A stretch of 64,000 bases of DNA from Cristatella mucedo. Taxonomy: Eukaryota; Bryozoa; Phylactolaemata; Cristatellidae. The DNA lies in NCBI GenBank assembly GCA_009760855.2, contig WPIO01000009.1:5834001-5898000 (forward strand). Reading direction: 5' to 3'. This document shows, piece by piece, positions 49,851 to 56,559 of the stretch (its first letter is position 1; every line of letters starts with the position of its first letter). Made by a program: the position numbers and the translations under genes. The notes beneath the pieces are model-generated. The model did no database searches, was not told where the DNA came from, and saw nothing but the letters and a program-made list of their open reading frames with translations.

Positions 49851-50855
49851 TACAAACAGGTACACAAAAACGGCAGCAAAAAAACTGAAACCACAACCAG
49901 CCATGCGAATGGCAAGAGTCACGATGTAAATGTATAGTTGGCGTAATAAAGCAGCCTCATGAGACACACACTAAGTATAATGCCAAGAATCAAACTTACC
50001 AATATTTACCTACAGCAGCAGCAGCCTTAAGCGGGGTTTAGCCGGTGAAACCTGCTTCCTACCGTCTTCATATCTACTTGAATTTTAGGTGCATACGTCA
50101 CCAATACTGGGGGCGGTCCGAATGGGAGACTTTATGCAGACGCTCGAAGCTAAACGTGGGATGAAAGGGAGGGAACGAAGAAGGAAGGAAGGGTGGAGGT
50201 AGAAAGAAAGAGAGGGACGGAGACATGAGGTGAGAGAACATGAGAGAAGAAAGAAGAGGAGATGGGAAGCAGAAAGAATGGGAGAAAGGAAGGGAGAGAG
50301 GGACTGTTGGAGGAAGAAAGTGCCCCAATGCTAACCGAACTACGGCAGCTACAACGACGGCGAGGTCTCACAAGGAGCCATATGGCTTTCAATGACAGAA
50401 TTTGGCTATCAGTTGAGTATCAACAGCTTCACCACGACCACTCGGCCAGCTATTCGTTAATAGCCCGCGCCGAGATGGATGCTGCCCAAATTCGGAGTCA
50501 GCAAACGACAGATCGCGGCAAGTAGGCTTCGAACACAATCTAGTGATGTCATCATGCAGCGCGGGGACAAAGTTTCAACAAAAATGTACAAGAAGATTTC
50601 ACGGATTAACTTTTGCATCGGTTAATCAGAACGTCTAAACCACGCTGACGGAGCGAAAGGTTCTGCTCTCGAGGAGAGGGGGCGAGCCACACCGGCTGTA
50701 CGTCGGCTGCTACATGCCACGGCGACAAGAGGCACACACGCAACACTATGAATCAAGGCTTTATGCAATTCTCCAGCGAACCGTAGGATATCGATTTCTT
50801 TTACCTGACTAACACGCAGTGGGAGGCTTTCGCTTTGATTAGAAGCACTGGCCAT
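20172..50855 (-). CDS. PEX2: peroxin-2, peroxisomal RING-type E3 ubiquitin ligase; complete 8-exon gene
   Basis: Peroxisome membrane protein that, with PEX10 and PEX12, forms the retrotranslocation and ubiquitin-ligase complex recycling the import receptor PEX5. Exons (minus strand, in order): 50805-50855, 42897-42974, 38356-38418, 38056-38259, 31656-31808, 29519-29566, 27345-27575, 20172-20291. They give 17+26+21+68+51+16+77+39 = 315 residues (human 305). All seven introns are phase 0 with GT/AG ends. Family landmarks are: [15 protein letters not shown] at 13-27 (human LRISQLDALELNKAL), [71 protein letters not shown] ligands are Cys249, Cys252, Cys266, His268, Cys271, Cys274, Cys282 and Cys285, a complete C3HC4 set split by intron 7. 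Start: the only in-frame ATG before the first donor. The introns carry nested transposons. No frameshift or stop was seen, so the gene appears functional. Confidence 0.95.
20745..21143 (+). repeat. L2-B LINE 3' fragment
   Basis: Ends with the family 3' UTR (TGTGGAGTTACAGACGGAGA) and an ATTAAATTAAATTACATT tail. In PEX2 intron 7, opposite in orientation to the gene, tail-to-tail with the long L2-B at 21288. Confidence 0.7.
21288..24760 (-). mobile_element. nearly full-length L2-B LINE (endonuclease plus reverse transcriptase), inactivated
   Basis: Non-LTR retrotransposon in PEX2 intron 7, same orientation as the gene. In order: 5' region and N-terminus (24641 downwards); apurinic-type endonuclease ([45 protein letters not shown]) to 23691; linker; reverse transcriptase ([30 protein letters not shown], a decayed PQGS box, [12 protein letters not shown] near 22318); C-terminus ([31 protein letters not shown]); 3' UTR ending near 21288. 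There is a frameshift near 23700 between endonuclease and reverse transcriptase, plus stops near 23222, 22850 and in VP*GSVLGP. L2-clade by endonuclease and reverse transcriptase signatures. Confidence 0.88.
24765..24865. repeat. minisatellite, TCTAGCTATGTCTATG units
   Basis: About five tandem units of 16-18 bp (GTCTCTAGCTATGTCTAT) directly upstream of the 5' end of the L2-B element. Confidence 0.85.
25008..25080 (-). repeat. tRNA-like pseudogene or SINE head
   Basis: The minus strand reads CATAGTTCAATTGGTTGAGC (A-box and D-arm like). It continues with an anticodon-stem pair CGGAC/TCCGG around the loop CTGGAAA, and a damaged B-box region ATCGTTCCTGGC. The T-arm does not fold properly, so it is not a functional tRNA. 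Confidence 0.35.
25440..25570 (-). repeat. L2-A 3' end fragment
   Basis: Antisense ATT tail, TGCATAGCACCCTCAGGGAA and TCTTTCTAGGCACTTTACAA. Confidence 0.65.
25752..26218 (+). repeat. L2-A LINE fragment
   Basis: Sense strand in PEX2 intron 7: [20 protein letters not shown] and [20 protein letters not shown], then hairpin (GTAAAGCGCCTAGAAAGAGA) and an ATT tail at 26202-26219. Small indel in the ORF. Confidence 0.8.
26225..27085 (+). repeat. degenerate L2 LINE with internal (GA)n
   Basis: Decayed ORF2 ([53 protein letters not shown]). Its 3' end has a GA microsatellite at 27000-27027 and an ATT remnant. Confidence 0.65.
27345..27575 (-). CDS. PEX2: PEX2 exon 7 (membrane helix and first RING half)
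   Basis: Acceptor CTCTTTTCTTTTTCAG, donor AGT/GTAAGG. Encodes [20 protein letters not shown], a Ser/Gly/Ala linker, then [12 protein letters not shown] and [13 protein letters not shown], six of eight RING ligands. Confidence 0.95.
27985..28515 (-). repeat. L2-A LINE fragment
   Basis: Antisense, PEX2 intron 6: tail, CACCTGTTCTCACAG region, GAGTTCCAGGCTTTGGGAGC. A decayed L2-B piece follows to about 28700. Confidence 0.65.
28701..29518. other. PEX2 intron 6 remainder; nothing recognised
   Basis: Single-copy sequence with a G8+ run at about 29209-29220. No exon identified. Confidence 0.4.
29519..29566 (-). CDS. PEX2: PEX2 exon 6 (48 bp)
   Basis: Acceptor TTTGTTTACAG, donor GGG/GTGAGT. Encodes [16 protein letters not shown] (human VGFEYMNRELLWHGFA). 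Smallest exon of the gene. Confidence 0.93.
29567..30425. other. PEX2 intron 5, part; unassigned plus-strand frame
   Basis: Holds a 118-residue plus-strand open frame (29623-29979) with [16 protein letters not shown] and [12 protein letters not shown], antisense to PEX2. AT-rich codons and no recognised family; probably chance or a decayed element. Confidence 0.3.
30426..30680 (-). CDS. candidate small ORF, GC-rich, unrecognised
   Basis: An 84-residue ATG-started frame inside PEX2 intron 5, same strand as PEX2. It has a hydrophobic segment ([18 protein letters not shown]) followed by a Cys-containing part ([19 protein letters not shown]). It stands out from the AT-rich intron by its GC content (30480-30800). 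It could be a nested gene or a retrocopy fragment. No family recognised. Confidence 0.22.
   Translation of the reverse strand: MTNGKTEAAVHPWVRKSPCAMPVSLSDLMIRALLWSILIVVEPGGNVSRKCRCPIVNDDLLQLGGSCHSPQRICPSTHVVFGCV
30950..31045 (+). repeat. L2-A 3' end fragment
   Basis: TGTCTAGAAAGAGATTTGGT, TCTCTAAGGGTGCTATACAA and an ATT tail. Confidence 0.65.
31046..31655. other. PEX2 intron 5, right end; nothing recognised
   Basis: Single-copy sequence with a G9 run at about 31540-31549. No further features seen. Confidence 0.4.
31656..31808 (-). CDS. PEX2: PEX2 exon 5 (membrane segment)
   Basis: Acceptor CTTACATTTTTAG, donor CAA/GTGAGT. Encodes [20 protein letters not shown], then [20 protein letters not shown] and [11 protein letters not shown]. 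Human [22 protein letters not shown] aligns directly. Includes a hydrophobic membrane helix. Confidence 0.95.
31960..32150 (-). repeat. L2-A 3' fragment
   Basis: CTCGGAGAGCTAAATCTCTT and the 3' UTR ATGCACAGTGTCAGCAGGCA, antisense. Confidence 0.55.
32185..32510 (-). repeat. L2-B LINE 3' fragment
   Basis: Antisense tail AATGTAATGTATCTCTGTCT, then TGTAACTACACGAAGCCACA and ORF2 end with GTCTAGGACCGGCAGAGC. Confidence 0.75.
32580..32705 (+). repeat. SINE-2 fragment
   Basis: CACGACCCAGGTTGTGGGTT, CGAGTCCTGTAGTGGACAAC, then TTGCCACTGCAGCAGTGGTG and GATAGCCGTTAAAGGCTCCT. Confidence 0.65.
32711..33725 (+). repeat. SINE-2 copy split by L2-A
   Basis: Left part 32711-32850 (GGCTCACTAGGTAAGGCGGT to CACTATACAAA). 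Right part from about 33635 (TATACCAAAAGAAGCTGTTA, AATCAGCT). The TATACAAA/TATACCAAA on both sides is a probable target-site duplication of the intervening L2-A. Confidence 0.75.
32851..33634 (+). repeat. L2-A LINE nested in SINE-2
   Basis: Sense strand. ORF2 C-terminus with [20 protein letters not shown] and [20 protein letters not shown], broken by a deletion near 33340. Then 3' UTR, hairpin and an ATT tail. In PEX2 intron 4, antisense to the gene. Confidence 0.83.
33726..35125. other. PEX2 intron 4, part; nothing recognised
   Basis: Single-copy sequence with a G10 run at 34826-34835. No exon or RNA gene seen. Confidence 0.4.
35126..36274. mobile_element. Tc1/mariner-type DNA transposon, TIR-bounded, 1.15 kb
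   Basis: Left end CAGTGTTGATCAACAATATT and right end (reverse complement) CAGTGCTGGCCCAAAAAATT form imperfect terminal inverted repeats beginning CAGTG, each flanked by TA. CAGTG(T/C)TGG-CCAAAA is the usual start of Tc1-type terminal repeats, and 1149 bp is a normal element size. Internal frames (plus 35292-35573; minus 35806-36117) do not show a transposase I can recognise, so it is decayed or non-autonomous. Confidence 0.55.
36307..36477. repeat. (AT)n/(ATAC)n and (GT)n compound microsatellite
   Basis: TA-rich run to about 36366, then a GT run with TGTGCG variants to about 36477. Confidence 0.95.
36645..36720. repeat. CCATAAAC-type short tandem repeat
   Basis: Irregular repeats of CATAAACC/CAATAAACC in about 75 bases. 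Confidence 0.6.
36930..37450 (-). pseudogene. Tc1-like transposase remnant
   Basis: DDE transposase C-terminal half, frameshifted. In changing frames it reads [85 protein letters not shown] and LISSMPARC. These line up in order with Tc1 transposases ([36 protein letters not shown]). It has several frameshifts and stops and lies in PEX2 intron 4. Confidence 0.88.
37451..38055. other. PEX2 intron 4 start; nothing recognised
   Basis: GC-moderate sequence just downstream of exon 4; no feature seen. Confidence 0.4.
38056..38259 (-). CDS. PEX2: PEX2 exon 4
   Basis: Acceptor CGTGTTGCAG, donor AAG/GTAGGC. Encodes [20 protein letters not shown] through PGPCIK; human counterpart YSKNATVGQSVLNIKYKN. 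Separated from exon 3 by only 96 bp, the shortest intron. Confidence 0.95.
38356..38418 (-). CDS. PEX2: PEX2 exon 3
   Basis: Acceptor TATTCCTTCAG, donor AAA/GTAAGC. Encodes [17 protein letters not shown] then ILWK (human ARFEPEVKACLWVFLW). An alternative acceptor AG two bases later would break the frame. Confidence 0.92.
38719..38835. repeat. (GA)n microsatellite
   Basis: About 39 uninterrupted GA units, then an imperfect GA-rich tail. Leucine/serine-rich frames on the minus strand are artefacts. Confidence 0.95.
39265..39420 (-). repeat. SINE-1 copy
   Basis: Antisense: ATAATTCATTTTTATAGTGA tail, GGGGCTCGAGCCCATGACCT, AACTTAACCACTGGGCGAAA. In PEX2 intron 2. Confidence 0.72.
40165..40312 (-). 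repeat. SINE-1 copy
   Basis: Antisense and well preserved: TAATTCATTTGTATAGCGCC tail, GGGCTTGAGCCCACGACCTC, CACCTTAACCGCTGGACCAA, CCAGTTCGGC. Confidence 0.78.
40313..41750. other. PEX2 intron 2, part; nothing recognised
   Basis: AT-rich single-copy sequence. A minus-strand frame at 40695-40907 ([17 protein letters not shown]) has no recognised family. Confidence 0.4.
41755..42660 (-). repeat. degenerate L2 LINE
   Basis: Antisense ATT tail, GCATAGGGCACTATGATTAC, CAGGCGCTTTACCACTTACT. ORF2 remnants near 42257-42604 ([20 protein letters not shown]). In PEX2 intron 2, just upstream of exon 2. Confidence 0.7.
42897..42974 (-). CDS. PEX2: PEX2 exon 2
   Basis: Acceptor CTTTGTTACAG, donor AAG/GTAAAAAC. 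Encodes [14 protein letters not shown] then [12 protein letters not shown], matching the PEX2 N-terminal LDA-x-ELD segment. Too short to stand out as an open frame, found from the homologue order. Confidence 0.93.
43396..43835 (-). repeat. L2-A LINE fragment
   Basis: Antisense tail and hairpin (GATATAGCACCTTCAAAGGA), 3' UTR, ORF2 end ([20 protein letters not shown] antisense) to about 43830. In PEX2 intron 1. Confidence 0.8.
43940..47355 (+). repeat. L2-A LINE split by an L2-B insertion
   Basis: Left part 43940-44296 ([11 protein letters not shown] to MLPKPGT). Right part 47060-47355 (ACTCCCGACTTTCGTCACGA, 3' UTR, hairpin, ATT tail). The junction sequences GGAACTC and TTAACTC suggest a short target-site duplication AACTC. 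Confidence 0.8.
44297..47059 (+). mobile_element. L2-B LINE, 5'-truncated, with duplicated RT segment
   Basis: In PEX2 intron 1, antisense to the gene. Lacks the endonuclease and starts in the linker ([14 protein letters not shown]). At about 44785 it jumps forward to the reverse transcriptase start ([43 protein letters not shown]). At about 45187 it jumps back to the linker ([15 protein letters not shown]). It then repeats the reverse transcriptase start at 45552 and continues normally: [12 protein letters not shown] near 46000, C-terminus open to 47092, and the AGATACATTTCATTACATTA tail. Confidence 0.85.
47356..47560 (-). repeat. L2 LINE fragment, tail-to-tail with L2-A
   Basis: Antisense ORF2 end (GCTCTAGGCATGGGATGC, CTATCTCCAAAAGATCTGAG) directly abutting the (ATT)n tail of the plus-strand L2-A. 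Confidence 0.5.
47561..48525. other. PEX2 intron 1, part; nothing recognised
   Basis: AT-rich single-copy sequence; no exon or repeat family identified. Confidence 0.4.
48530..49400 (-). repeat. degenerate L2 LINE
   Basis: Antisense 3' ends near 48550-48620 (GTATAGCACCCTAAGACAAC and a second TATAGCACCCTTACAGAAC). An (AT)n run lies at 48661-48701. ORF2 then runs back to a decayed active-site box near 49255-49272 (reads SADDTQL on the minus strand) and PQG near 49360. Confidence 0.6.
49783..49850. repeat. (CA)n microsatellite
   Basis: Imperfect then pure CA repeat. Confidence 0.93.
50150..50320. repeat. purine (GA/GGAA-rich) tract
   Basis: About 170 bases almost only A and G on the plus strand (GGAAGGAAGGG, GAAAGAAAGAG). 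It lies in PEX2 intron 1, about 500 bp downstream of exon 1. A plus-strand frame from 50262 to 50525 ([17 protein letters not shown]) begins inside it and is not recognised. Confidence 0.8.
50805..50855 (-). CDS. PEX2: PEX2 exon 1 (start codon)
   Basis: ATG in the context GTGGTCATGGCC. Encodes [17 protein letters not shown] and stops at donor CAG/GTAAAAG. The split right after the VSQ of the conserved VSQ-LDA signature is what identifies it. Confidence 0.9.
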
Positions 50856-51260
50856 GACCACGGAGAGCCGGGCCAGCGGCCTTCACCTCTCACAGCGAGT
50901 CCATTAGATCGTGAACATTGAGGCGCGACATACTTGGGGAAAAGGGAAAAACGTTCAGTTAAAAACTTTGCAGATTCACGTACTACCTGTCAGCCCTAAA
51001 CTTAAAAATTCAATGAAACGTTTTAGAGCACAATATTTCACAGGAAAATGGAGGTAAGACCCTTCAGGGGCAACGTTGCTCCAGCGTAGCCTCTTCCCGA
51101 GATGCGCTTTTCTGAAATAATGCTTTTAAGATCTATACAGAGCAATAAATTGTACTGCAAAAGCTATTTCAACCAGGAAGGCAGCAGTATCCGCTTTAAG
51201 ACATTAGTGGCTTTATGCCGCGATGACATTTTCTCTGATCTGGTATAGTTTGGATATCAA
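50856..51260 (-). promoter_or_regulatory. PEX2: PEX2 upstream region
   Basis: The first 80 bases above the PEX2 start are GC-rich (GAGGTGAAGGCCGCTGGCCC); the rest is AT-rich with no recognised box. Promoter by position only. Confidence 0.35.
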
Positions 51261-51261
51261 C

Positions 51262-51430
51262 ACCTAATAATGGTTTGGCCCAGAGGTTAAAGTGCTCGCC
51301 TTAAACGACGGAGGTCAAAGTTAGTGCATTTGAAAACCTAAGTCGCGGGTTCAAGCCCTGTAACATATGCGAAGCGCCCCTGGATAGAGATTAAGTTCTT
51401 TCAGGGTGCTACACAAGTGAATTATATCTA
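51262..51430 (+). repeat. SINE-1 copy
   Basis: AATGGTTTGGCCCAGAGGTT (A-box region), CGCGGGTTCAAGCCCTG (B-box region), GCGAAGCGCCCCTGGATAGA tail, and ACACAAGTGAATTATAT end. An insertion lengthens the middle. Confidence 0.72.
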
Positions 51431-52199
51431 TTTATATTTATTTAAATTAATAATTCAAGACTGATCAAAGAGCAACTAGCTGTGAGTGCCACAATGCAAC
51501 GGTCCCATTTTCGAGGCATATTGGGTACGTAGCAGTTCGTGCTAACCGTCGGATCAGGGCTCCAGCAGCTGGTCAAGAGTGCTTGCACGTGTACAGGAAG
51601 TGCTATTCCGAAAAACATTTTCATGCGAAGTGCATTCAAGCGATTCTCGATGGGGAAAACGGACTGGCAAATTTGAAACTGGAAATTTTTGGTATAGTGG
51701 CAGATAGACAGACCTAGCGTGTGAGTTTTTGAACGATAGAACGACATTGCAGATCACGATTCTTGTGTAACACGACCGGCAGCCTGCGCATGGGGTGCCG
51801 AAGTGCCAACTTGACGGTGCCGATACTACTACCCCCTTTCTAAAAACGTCATACCAAAGCATTTGCCTCTAGCCTGGAACCTCTGCGCCGCTCCTGCTTC
51901 GGGTAGCAGGCAGCGCCACCGCCAACAGCAGCGCCGGTCGTGCGACCAATGGCACCGCTTGCTGTGGACTTCCTGCCGATCGGCACCAATATCCTCCTTT
52001 CTCCTCGAGCGCAGATGGATCTACTACGACAGCCTTCGACCCCACCCCACCCCCCCCCCGCTCTCCACATACTGTCCATGCAAGCTCCGTGAGTCGCATC
52101 CACTGCATCGCAGCTCTGCATCTCCGTCCGTCCGTAGGTACACACTGAGCACATTCTTCACGAAACCTTTCAAGCACTGGGCTTTTGTCTGCCACACAC
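51431..52199. other. unique sequence, no gene called
   Basis: Includes a C9 run near 52051-52060. No exon recognised. Confidence 0.4.
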
Positions 52200-52560
52200 T
52201 TGAATGGAAGCTAGTGCAGGTCGGTGAGATGTGGTGTGATGTGGCGACTCTGACGTTCACGGCAGATAAGCATAGCTGCAGGGTTTTGTACCAACTGCAA
52301 GCTCCTGATTGAACAGGCCGGTAGACCAGCAAGCAGTGAGCTACAGAAGTCAAGATGGGATGTCATAAATGCAAGGACCAATATAGGTGTGGTATCTCTA
52401 TCTACAAAAGCCAGAATTCTAGCAATGTTATGTAGCTGAAAGTAGGCAGACTTGATTGTAGAGCTGATGTAATCGTCTAATGAAAGGTCACTTTGGAATA
52501 GAACACCTAGATTACATGCAGATTCAACAGGAGGTCCTTCGCTAGGCAACTATCCGCTAC
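52200..52560 (-). repeat. L2-A LINE internal fragment
   Basis: Antisense ORF2: [52 protein letters not shown], ending HITPHLTDLH. Supplies the ORF2 region upstream of the other truncated copies; both ends are truncated. Confidence 0.8.
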
Positions 52561-52689
52561 TTCAATTCGCTGTTGGCAGACGAGCATCAATGCACTAAAG
52601 TCCAATGAAGTGAAACAGCTTAAAATGCACAATGACTGCTTTGAATTTCGTTTGATGTTTGCACTGCCCTAGGGCATATAGAGAAATAT

Positions 52690-52935
52690 AAAGAGTGGGA
52701 GAAAAACGCACGTACGCACGCAGATGGGAGAGGTGAGCATGAAAAAGAGCAAAAGATATGGAGACAGTGATACAGGCAGAAAGAGAGAGAGAGAGAGAGA
52801 CAGAGAGAGAGCGAGCGAGAGACACACAGAGAGAGACAGAGAGACAGAGGGAGACAGAGACAGAGGCAGAAAGACAGGAAGAGGGAGGGAAACAGAAAGA
52901 GAAATAGCTAAAAAGAGATCGTGAAAAATAAAGTG
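52690..52935. repeat. GA/GACA-rich purine tract
   Basis: Imperfect GAGAGA/CAGAGA repeat; the open frames through it are repeat artefacts. Confidence 0.85.
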
Positions 52936-53304
52936 AAACATGAAAGAGCAAAAATGAAGGAGAGTGGAAATTTTGCAGGCTGATTCGCACAGCTGTACAC
53001 TAGCAACTTGTCTGTACTGTGAGCAGAACGAGCGGTTAAAACAGTATCACAGTGGCCCTGGACCATCTGGGTGTGTGTGCTAAAAAACATTATTGTAAGG
53101 CGAGACATTAATGAACAGCTTTTTCTGCTTGAACTTACATAATTTTGTTTGGCCAGTGAGTTATTCTCTTTTCTACTTGTTTTTTATTGCAACAGTTTGT
53201 ATGACTATTATCGATGGTAGTCTCAGGTGGGCTCTCCGCTACCATCCAATATCTAATATTGTCTTAGACCCAAGATGCAGCACCTGAAAGTATGGCTCAA
53301 AGCG

Positions 53305-53380
53305 TGTTAGAAAAAGGCTGGCTGATTTAATAGCCTCATTTGTATAGCGGTAAAAGAGCCTTAACGGCGATCGCTACCGA
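53305..53380 (-). repeat. SINE-2 3' fragment
   Basis: Antisense AGGCTGGCTGATTTAATAGC, CTCATTTGTATAGCGGTAAA and AGAGCCTTAACGGCGATCGC. Confidence 0.6.
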
Positions 53381-53451
53381 TTGTACTGGAAAAAACTGAA
53401 TCGACAAGTGCAGCACTCACATCCACCACCTGCCGGCAGCCGAATTTGAGA

Positions 53452-53620
53452 TCAGAGAAAAACCAACGTGCGTTTTAATATTTTTTCCACTTGAGCTGAT
53501 GTGCTCTCGAATTCGTTGACGGAGTAAATTTGGTGGGCAAAGTTCTTGAAAACTTCAAGAGCGTCTGGGTCTTCGTCAAGAACGTAATGTGCTCGCTCTT
53601 CACGACGCCCTAAATCCATC
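53452..53620 (-). CDS. candidate terminal exon or small protein, unrecognised
   Basis: Minus strand. A good acceptor (CTTTTATGTAACAG) is followed by G-ATG and a 55-codon open frame to TGA. It starts MDLGRREERAHYVLDEDPDA and continues through LEVFKNFAHQIYS and TSAQVEKILKRTLVFL. The composition is acidic-amphipathic and protein-like and no repeat overlaps it. It lies upstream of PEX2 on the same strand. It could be the last exon of a gene whose other exons lie to the right, or a short coding sequence after a 5' UTR intron. No family recognised. Confidence 0.4.
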
Positions 53621-53734
53621 CTGTTACATAAAAGTAAACGTTTAAGCAGTCTCACACCAAAAGATCGAACCGACATCATTGCAGGCGATTAATCAAAAAT
53701 CGCAGGAAGTCTTGCATGAGCTAGTAGTGGCCGT

Positions 53735-54352
53735 GGTGACCGAGACTTGTCTGTCTTGAGCGCCGCAGTTGCCACATCACACCACTTCTCGCCGACCTGC
53801 ACTGGCTACCGGTCAAGCAACGGATTGACTTCAAGGTTTTATCGCTCACGTTTAGGTCACTTCATTCTTTGGCTCCAGCCTATCTCTCAGATCTACTCCC
53901 CCACCAGGCCAAGCATCGTACCACCTGCTTTTCGGAATCCAGCAGTTTACCAATAACTCGTACAAACCTCAAACCCTTTGGAGACCGTGCATTTAGCTCG
54001 TATGCTCCCAAAGCCTGAAACTCCCTCCCGACTTGCGTCAGAACATCCCCTGACTTGACCACATTTAAAAAGAACTTAAAAACACACCTATTTATCACAG
54101 CATTTAGTGGGTCCCCGTGATTCGTCCTTCATGTGCTTATGAGTGCTGACACTGTGCATGCTGCCACTAACCACATTTGCATGCTGACCGTGTGCATGTC
54201 ACCCCTAACCATGTTATTCATGTTGTTTATCAAGCATAATATTACTCACCTTTTAATTGCATTTTCCTTTGCAGAAAATGTAAAGCGCCTAGAAAGAGAT
54301 TGAGTTCTCTGAGGGCGCTTTATCAAGTGCATTATTATGGTTATTATTATTA
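53735..54352 (+). repeat. L2-A LINE fragment
   Basis: Sense strand ORF2 C-terminus with one frameshift ([24 protein letters not shown] text; [15 protein letters not shown]), 3' UTR, hairpin and an ATT tail. Confidence 0.83.
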
Positions 54353-54489
54353 TCCTAGTCCGGGCGAAGCTGCAGTTTATTATTGGGTCCGCTGTTCTCA
54401 TTTGGCCTTTTCCGTCAAATTAGAACGCTGTCACAGTACAGCGTAACCAACACCTCCTATTTCGATACTTGGTCAGTAATCAATAAGAA

Positions 54490-54632
54490 AATATATAATT
54501 CATTTGTATAGCGCACAAAGAGAACTTATCTGTATTCAGGCGCTTCATATGTACCGCGGGACTCGAGCCAAAGACCTCGGCCAGACCTCGATCAGGGCGA
54601 GCACCTTATTGACTGGGCCAGTGATCTGCCTG
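54490..54632 (-). repeat. SINE-1 copy
   Basis: Antisense: ATATAATTCATTTGTATAGC, CGGGACTCGAGCCAAAGACC, AGCACCTTATTGACTGGGCC. Confidence 0.75.
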
Positions 54633-55320
54633 TCAGTTAGCAGTACCGTTAGCAGTACAGACGTAGCTCTCATGAGGCAAAATATATCGCGTGACGCTAA
54701 GCGATTAAGGATGTGTTTTTTTAGGTATGGGGGCTTTGACTTGTCACGCCCCGCAACCGATACACGCGAACCGCATACGTTCGAGCATGGCGCTGCTTCC
54801 GGGCTTCCATTAATCGCGTTTCGAGACGCGTGTTTTTTTAGGTATGGGGGGCTCGCTCCACTAGTTTTCGTAACCGGTTTTTGTGTGGACTTCGCCGGTT
54901 AATGCGGGCAGCATTTCTTTTGTGGAAAATACTTCAGATCCGGAGCTGCTACACCATTTCAATAAAACGTGGCCACATCCCGAGGTCAGGACAGTTGGAG
55001 CTTGAAGTTGAATGATCTCGGTCGGTCGTCGTTCACTCGGTAAGCGCCTGCTGTCAGCTCAGACGCTACCGCCGAGTTACACGAGCAGCGGCTTAAGTGC
55101 GGCTCTGGTCAGCAGCATTTTGACGACGGGGGAGGTTCGTACCGGAGACCCACCAGACACTCAGTCTGCCAGAGCCTTCTGGGCGGAACGCACTATCGTC
55201 TGGTATTTTGCCTGACCTTGAAGTCAAGACTTCGAAGGGCCACGGCACAGGCTTCGTGCTTTAAAGACGGCGCCAGCTAAACCAGCCGGATTATGGCGAA
55301 TGATTGCCGTATTTTACCGT
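54633..55320. other. unique sequence with a ~22-bp direct repeat
   Basis: GTGTTTTTTTAGGTATGGGG occurs twice, about 117 bp apart (near 54713 and 54830). No gene recognised. Confidence 0.45.
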
Positions 55321-55322
55321 GC

Positions 55323-55610
55323 ATAATCTTCCCGATGTATTGGCCCTCCAAATTGTTGAACCATTTTTTGGCAGATATATAATTGAATGAACTGAATAAT
55401 ATAAAGACTCATAATAATCACTCGTGTCACTATCACTATCCGTTGCATCAGAAATGATGATACCCTCTCCTCTTTCCTCGTTAATTTTGCAGGCTTGAAA
55501 ATTGGTGAAAACTCCGTTATCATCAAGGTCACCATCACTCTCTTCGTAGACAGTGTCGTCTTCCGTTTCACCCGTTGCATTGGAAATGCTGCACTTCTTT
55601 CAACCTTTTG
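55323..55610 (-). CDS. acidic open frame, unrecognised (possible transposon N-terminus)
   Basis: Minus-strand frame without an ATG: SNATGETEDDTVYEESDGDL, then INEERGEGIIISDATDSDSD and TSDYYESLYYS. Strongly acidic with Asp/Ser repeats, as often seen at the N-terminus of DNA transposases, but no diagnostic domain is visible. Confidence 0.2.
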
Positions 55611-56338
55611 ATAAACAAGCCTATCGAGCAAGTTTTGGCAACACGTTAATCTTTGTATAGTGACATTTAAAGCAGGTACGTTGTTTAACGCAATATAAAA
55701 GCATAAAAAGTAACATCCATGTAAAGGCGTCCTCTCCGTTATCTGACCCCAAATTTAAAAAAAAGGGGACATGTACATGGTAAAATGTGTTACTTGCTTC
55801 TGATCTTCTCTCATATCTTCTTAAAATTCAGTTACACGCTGGGTTTCGGCATAACTCTGTGTACGTGAATCGTGTTGGCCATCAAATATCGTACACCGAA
55901 AGTCGCTTTGATTGTGAGAATTGCCGAGAAAAAAAATTCAGAGAGCCTTTCAGAGAACATCATGCTGTCAGTTTATACCAAGTCCGTAGCTTTGGGGTAT
56001 GGGTACTGAAGGCACGGTCGAAGGCCAAATAATTCGAGGTAGAGCCAGACAAACCGATTCAGAGCTGAGCAGCTGCCAGCCGGAAAGCTTGATTAGGAAG
56101 TATTTTAGATAGCCAGACTGGAGAAAGAGCACGCAAGAACGTTAGAAGTTAGTGACAGATCCCCGGAATCGGTACGTCCGCGCTCTGCGGGGTTGGTTAT
56201 TGGATAGGTAAAGTTATTAGGTAAGGTTATTGGTGGCGTAATAAAATCTGGCTTCAGTTGGGAATGCTGGTTTCCTACTAGAAATACCGAGTGCCTTCTG
56301 TAAGTAGCTTAGCAATCAAGTTGTCTGACTAAAACACT

Positions 56339-56540
<202 letters not shown>

Positions 56541-56559
56541 CTCCATCGAGATGATTCAA

